DNA of 8,688 nucleotides, from NCBI GenBank assembly GCA_003219345.1, contig QHOP01000082.1, forward strand, positions 1 through 8,688, read 5' to 3'. Positions 7,149 to 8,688 of the stretch are shown here, one piece after another. The DNA comes from Verrucomicrobiota bacterium (GTDB lineage: Bacteria; Verrucomicrobiota; Verrucomicrobiia; Limisphaerales; AV2). The notes below the pieces were generated by a model. That model worked only from the letters and a program-made list of their open reading frames with translations. It did not search any database and was not told the origin of the DNA. The translations under genes were made by a program, and so were the position numbers. The stretch's first letter is position 1; each line of letters starts with the position of its first letter.

Positions 7149-7275
7149 GGAAAGCAGGAAAAAGTTCCGGCGAAACTTGCGGGAGCCGAAGGGATTTTCG
7201 GCGCCGTCGCTGCGCCGGGTCAGTGCACCCGCCCTGCAGATGCAGTTGTTCCAGTTATCGGGCGGCGTTTGACTG
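7149..7275. promoter_or_regulatory. Intergenic leader between propeller gene and PSCyt/DUF1553 gene
   Basis: The 127-bp gap is large enough to hold a promoter for the PSCyt/DUF1553 gene. It holds a 6-bp inverted repeat GCCGAA (7185-7190) / TTCGGC (7197-7202) around GGGATT, and a small CTGCA-GA-TGCAG repeat at 7234-7245. The first hairpin lies 37 bases before the start codon and has no T-run, so it may be a leader structure or a weak attenuator. I see no clear -35/-10 pair. Confidence 0.25.
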
Positions 7276-8688
7276 CTATTTCACGTTGGCAAAACACCAC
7301 AGACGATTGACCGAGTTGGTGGCCAGCACCTCAAACTTCGGACCGGCCCGCAGGACGAACACGTCGCCCGATTGATTGGGCACGAATATTTTCCCATCGG
7401 CCAGCAACATTGATGACCACGAACTGTTCCTCGATCCGGGCCCGGTGAGTCGTTCCTGCCACAGCGATTTGCCGGTCTTCAACTCGTAGCATTCGACGAA
7501 GCCGTCCTGGCTGATGGTGTAGATGTGCCCTTCGTAGATGACGCCGGAGCCGATGGCGCCCTTGACCCGGTCCAGACGCCAGAGACGTTGGCTCTCAGTC
7601 ACCTCGCCGGCGCCGCCGGGTTTCACGGCAATCGCGTTTCCGTTTCCCATCCCGCTGCTTATCGCCAGGAGTGTTCCCTCACCCCAGAGAGGTGTGGTGT
7701 AAATTGTCGCACCGAGACCTTTGCTGAGCCAAAGTTGCTTTCCGGTATTCGGATCGTAAGCGGCAAGGCGGCTCGGGAAATTCATGATCAACTCGTCGTG
7801 TCCGCCCGCATTTATCACGATGGGCGTGCTCCACGATCCGCTTGGGTTGCCGCCGGCGAAACCGCCGGGCCCGCCGGGTCCGCGGCCTCCGCCTGGTCCA
7901 CCTGGACCGCGTCCGCCACCCGGTCCGCCGGGGCCGCCAAAGTTCGGCCGCGGCAGAGCCGCGTTCAAACCCTCGCGCAGTTTGTCTTCGGTCAGCGAAC
8001 CGCTTTTGTCCGAGTCCCAATCGGTGAACCATTTCTCGAATGTGCTTTTGAGTTCCGCGCGCGTGAGCGAGCCGTCTTTGTCGGTGTCGGCGGCGGTGAA
8101 GATGCCCGGCCCGATGAATCTGCCAGGTCCGAACCCGCGTCCGCCGCCGGGTCGCTGTCCGCCTGCGGGCTGCTCTCCACCGGGCGGACCAAATCCTTGT
8201 GGCGGAGGCAGCACGTCCGTGAGCTTTTCGGTGAACTGGTCCTGGCTCAATTTGCCAGCCTTGTCCGCGTCCAGTTTATCGAACCACGCGTCCGCCAAAG
8301 CGCTGAACTCCTGGCTGGTGAGCTTCTGGTCGCCGTTCTTGTCTGCCTGGGACAGCATCTGCGGGGCAATAAACATGCCCGGTCCAAAACCACCGCGGCC
8401 ACCGGGCCCGCCAAAGCCGCCGGGCATTTGTTGCTCGCTCGGATCCAACTTCGGTGGCTCGACTTCCCACGCTGTCTCGCCGGTTTTCTTGTTGAGCGCA
8501 ATCAGTCGGGCCTTCTCATCCGGGCCGAAGTTGAGGATGCAGAGATCGCCGTGCAGAACGGTTGAAACGGCGTTGCCGAACATATGGTTCAATTTGCCGA
8601 GATCGCGGTGCCATGCTTCCTTGCCGTCCAAGCCGTAGGCATAAACGCCCGCTGACCCGAAGCAGACAAAGACGCGCTCGCCATCCGT
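7276..8688 (-). CDS. PQQ-like beta-propeller protein with inserted double EF-hand modules (5' end beyond window)
   Basis: The frame is open from the right edge (first codons TDGERVFVCFGSAGVYAYGLDGK), so the N-terminal blades and export signal lie outside; 470 residues are visible. PQQ-type/quinoprotein-like repeats appear as YGLDGKEAWHRDLG, ALNKKTGETAWEVEPP, AAYDPNTGKQLW and CYELKTGKSLWQERL, each ending in a strand with Trp. Between EVEPP and GSWSTPIVI sits an insertion of about 200 residues with Gly/Pro-rich linkers and four EF-hand loops in two pairs: DKNGDQKLTSQE and DADKAGKLSQDQ, then DTDKDGSLTRAE and DSDKSGSLTEDK. The first loop of each pair is canonical (D-x-D/N-x-D, Glu at 12); the second loops lack the Glu at 12. 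The C-terminus looks shortened: KFEVLATNS runs almost directly into RLWCF and the stop. Such propellers usually act as extracytoplasmic scaffolds or dehydrogenase-like proteins; no cofactor residues can be assigned. It is first in the visible minus-strand run. Confidence 0.92.
   Translation of the reverse strand, partial: TDGERVFVCFGSAGVYAYGLDGKEAWHRDLGKLNHMFGNAVSTVLHGDLCILNFGPDEKARLIALNKKTGETAWEVEPPKLDPSEQQMPGGFGGPGGRGGFGPGMFIAPQMLSQADKNGDQKLTSQEFSALADAWFDKLDADKAGKLSQDQFTEKLTDVLPPPQGFGPPGGEQPAGGQRPGGGRGFGPGRFIGPGIFTAADTDKDGSLTRAELKSTFEKWFTDWDSDKSGSLTEDKLREGLNAALPRPNFGGPGGPGGGRGPGGPGGGRGPGGPGGFAGGNPSGSWSTPIVINAGGHDELIMNFPSRLAAYDPNTGKQLWLSKGLGATIYTTPLWGEGTLLAISSGMGNGNAIAVKPGGAGEVTESQRLWRLDRVKGAIGSGVIYEGHIYTISQDGFVECYELKTGKSLWQERLTGPGSRNSSWSSMLLADGKIFVPNQSGDVFVLRAGPKFEVLATNSVNRLWCFANVK
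7861..7935 (-). repeat. Gly-Pro-Arg 27-bp tandem repeat in the propeller gene
   Basis: Two complete nonapeptide units GPGGPGGGR are followed by a partial third, GPGGPGG, as a flexible linker between the EF-hand insertion and the propeller. The first two units differ at seven of nine codons, all synonymously, so the peptide has been kept while the DNA diverged. Confidence 0.85.
7945..8136 (-). repeat. Second copy of duplicated EF-hand-pair module in the propeller gene
   Basis: These 64 codons run from GFGPGRFIGP to AALPRP and align without gaps to the 64 codons at 8200-8391. I count 27 identical residues of 64. EF-hand loops lie at 8053-8088 (canonical, Glu at position 12) and 7981-8016 (Lys at position 12). 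Confidence 0.85.
8200..8391 (-). repeat. First copy of duplicated EF-hand-pair module in the propeller gene
   Basis: These 64 codons run from GFGPGMFIAP to DVLPPP. EF-hand loops lie at 8308-8343 (canonical DKNGDQKLTSQE) and 8236-8271 (Ala at 5, Gln at 12, so probably weak or non-binding). The copy pairs with 7945-8136, separated by a 21-residue Gly/Pro/Gln linker. Confidence 0.85.

Noticed and set aside
7861..7935. CRISPR-like or satellite repeat
   Set aside because: The 27-bp units are contiguous, without spacers, in frame, and differ only at synonymous positions; they are a protein repeat.
1..8688. A new defence, toxin-antitoxin or mobile genetic system
   Set aside because: No nuclease, helicase, integrase, transposase, reverse transcriptase or toxin-antitoxin signature is visible; the genes belong to exported metabolic or envelope families.

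Overview
The window looks like a chromosomal segment of a PVC-group bacterium, most likely Verrucomicrobiota. The reasons are a broken prepilin-like gene with an H-X9-DG motif and the tail I associate with verrucomicrobial proteins, a neighbouring PSCyt/DUF1549/DUF1553 gene and DUF1501 gene, Gly/Pro-rich EF-hand insertions in a PQQ-like propeller, a Tat-exported Gfo/Idh/MocA protein, and two short repeat types inside genes that I recall from verrucomicrobial genomes. The taxon is an inference from protein families; no rRNA or marker gene is present.

Layout. 1-539 (minus) is the N-terminal 179 codons of a Gfo/Idh/MocA oxidoreductase running off the left edge. A 144-bp divergent gap separates it from two plus-strand genes: a secreted SGNH/GDSL esterase with a C-terminal beta-rich domain (684-1751), and a small secreted lipocalin-like/DUF4488-like protein (1918-2358). 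From 2423 to the right edge everything is on the minus strand. In transcription order it is a PQQ-like beta-propeller with an EF-hand insertion (8688-7276, 5' end outside the window), a 976-residue PSCyt1-DUF1549-golvesin-DUF1553 protein (7148-4218), a DUF1501 gene eight bases further on (4209-2880), and the C-terminal remnant of a prepilin-like H-X9-DG protein (2878-2423).

How the genes work together. Nearly all intact products are predicted to be exported, which suggests an envelope or periplasmic carbohydrate or ester metabolism locus. The PSCyt/DUF1553 and DUF1501 proteins are typical partners whose biochemical role is, to my knowledge, unsettled. Here the DUF1501 partner appears broken: its Tat-type N-terminus is in a different frame from the rest, and the expected hydrophobic signal segment is missing.

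The most notable signals are (i) a 64-residue double EF-hand module duplicated without gaps inside the propeller, (ii) a perfect 8-bp palindrome and a 7-bp tandem repeat, each lying in frame in an interdomain linker of a secreted protein, (iii) a golvesin/xanthan-lyase-type domain between DUF1549 and DUF1553, and (iv) three places where sequence seems to have been lost (DUF1501 N-terminus, prepilin N-terminus, propeller C-terminus). I found no RNA genes, CRISPR array, transposase, or convincing new defence system.
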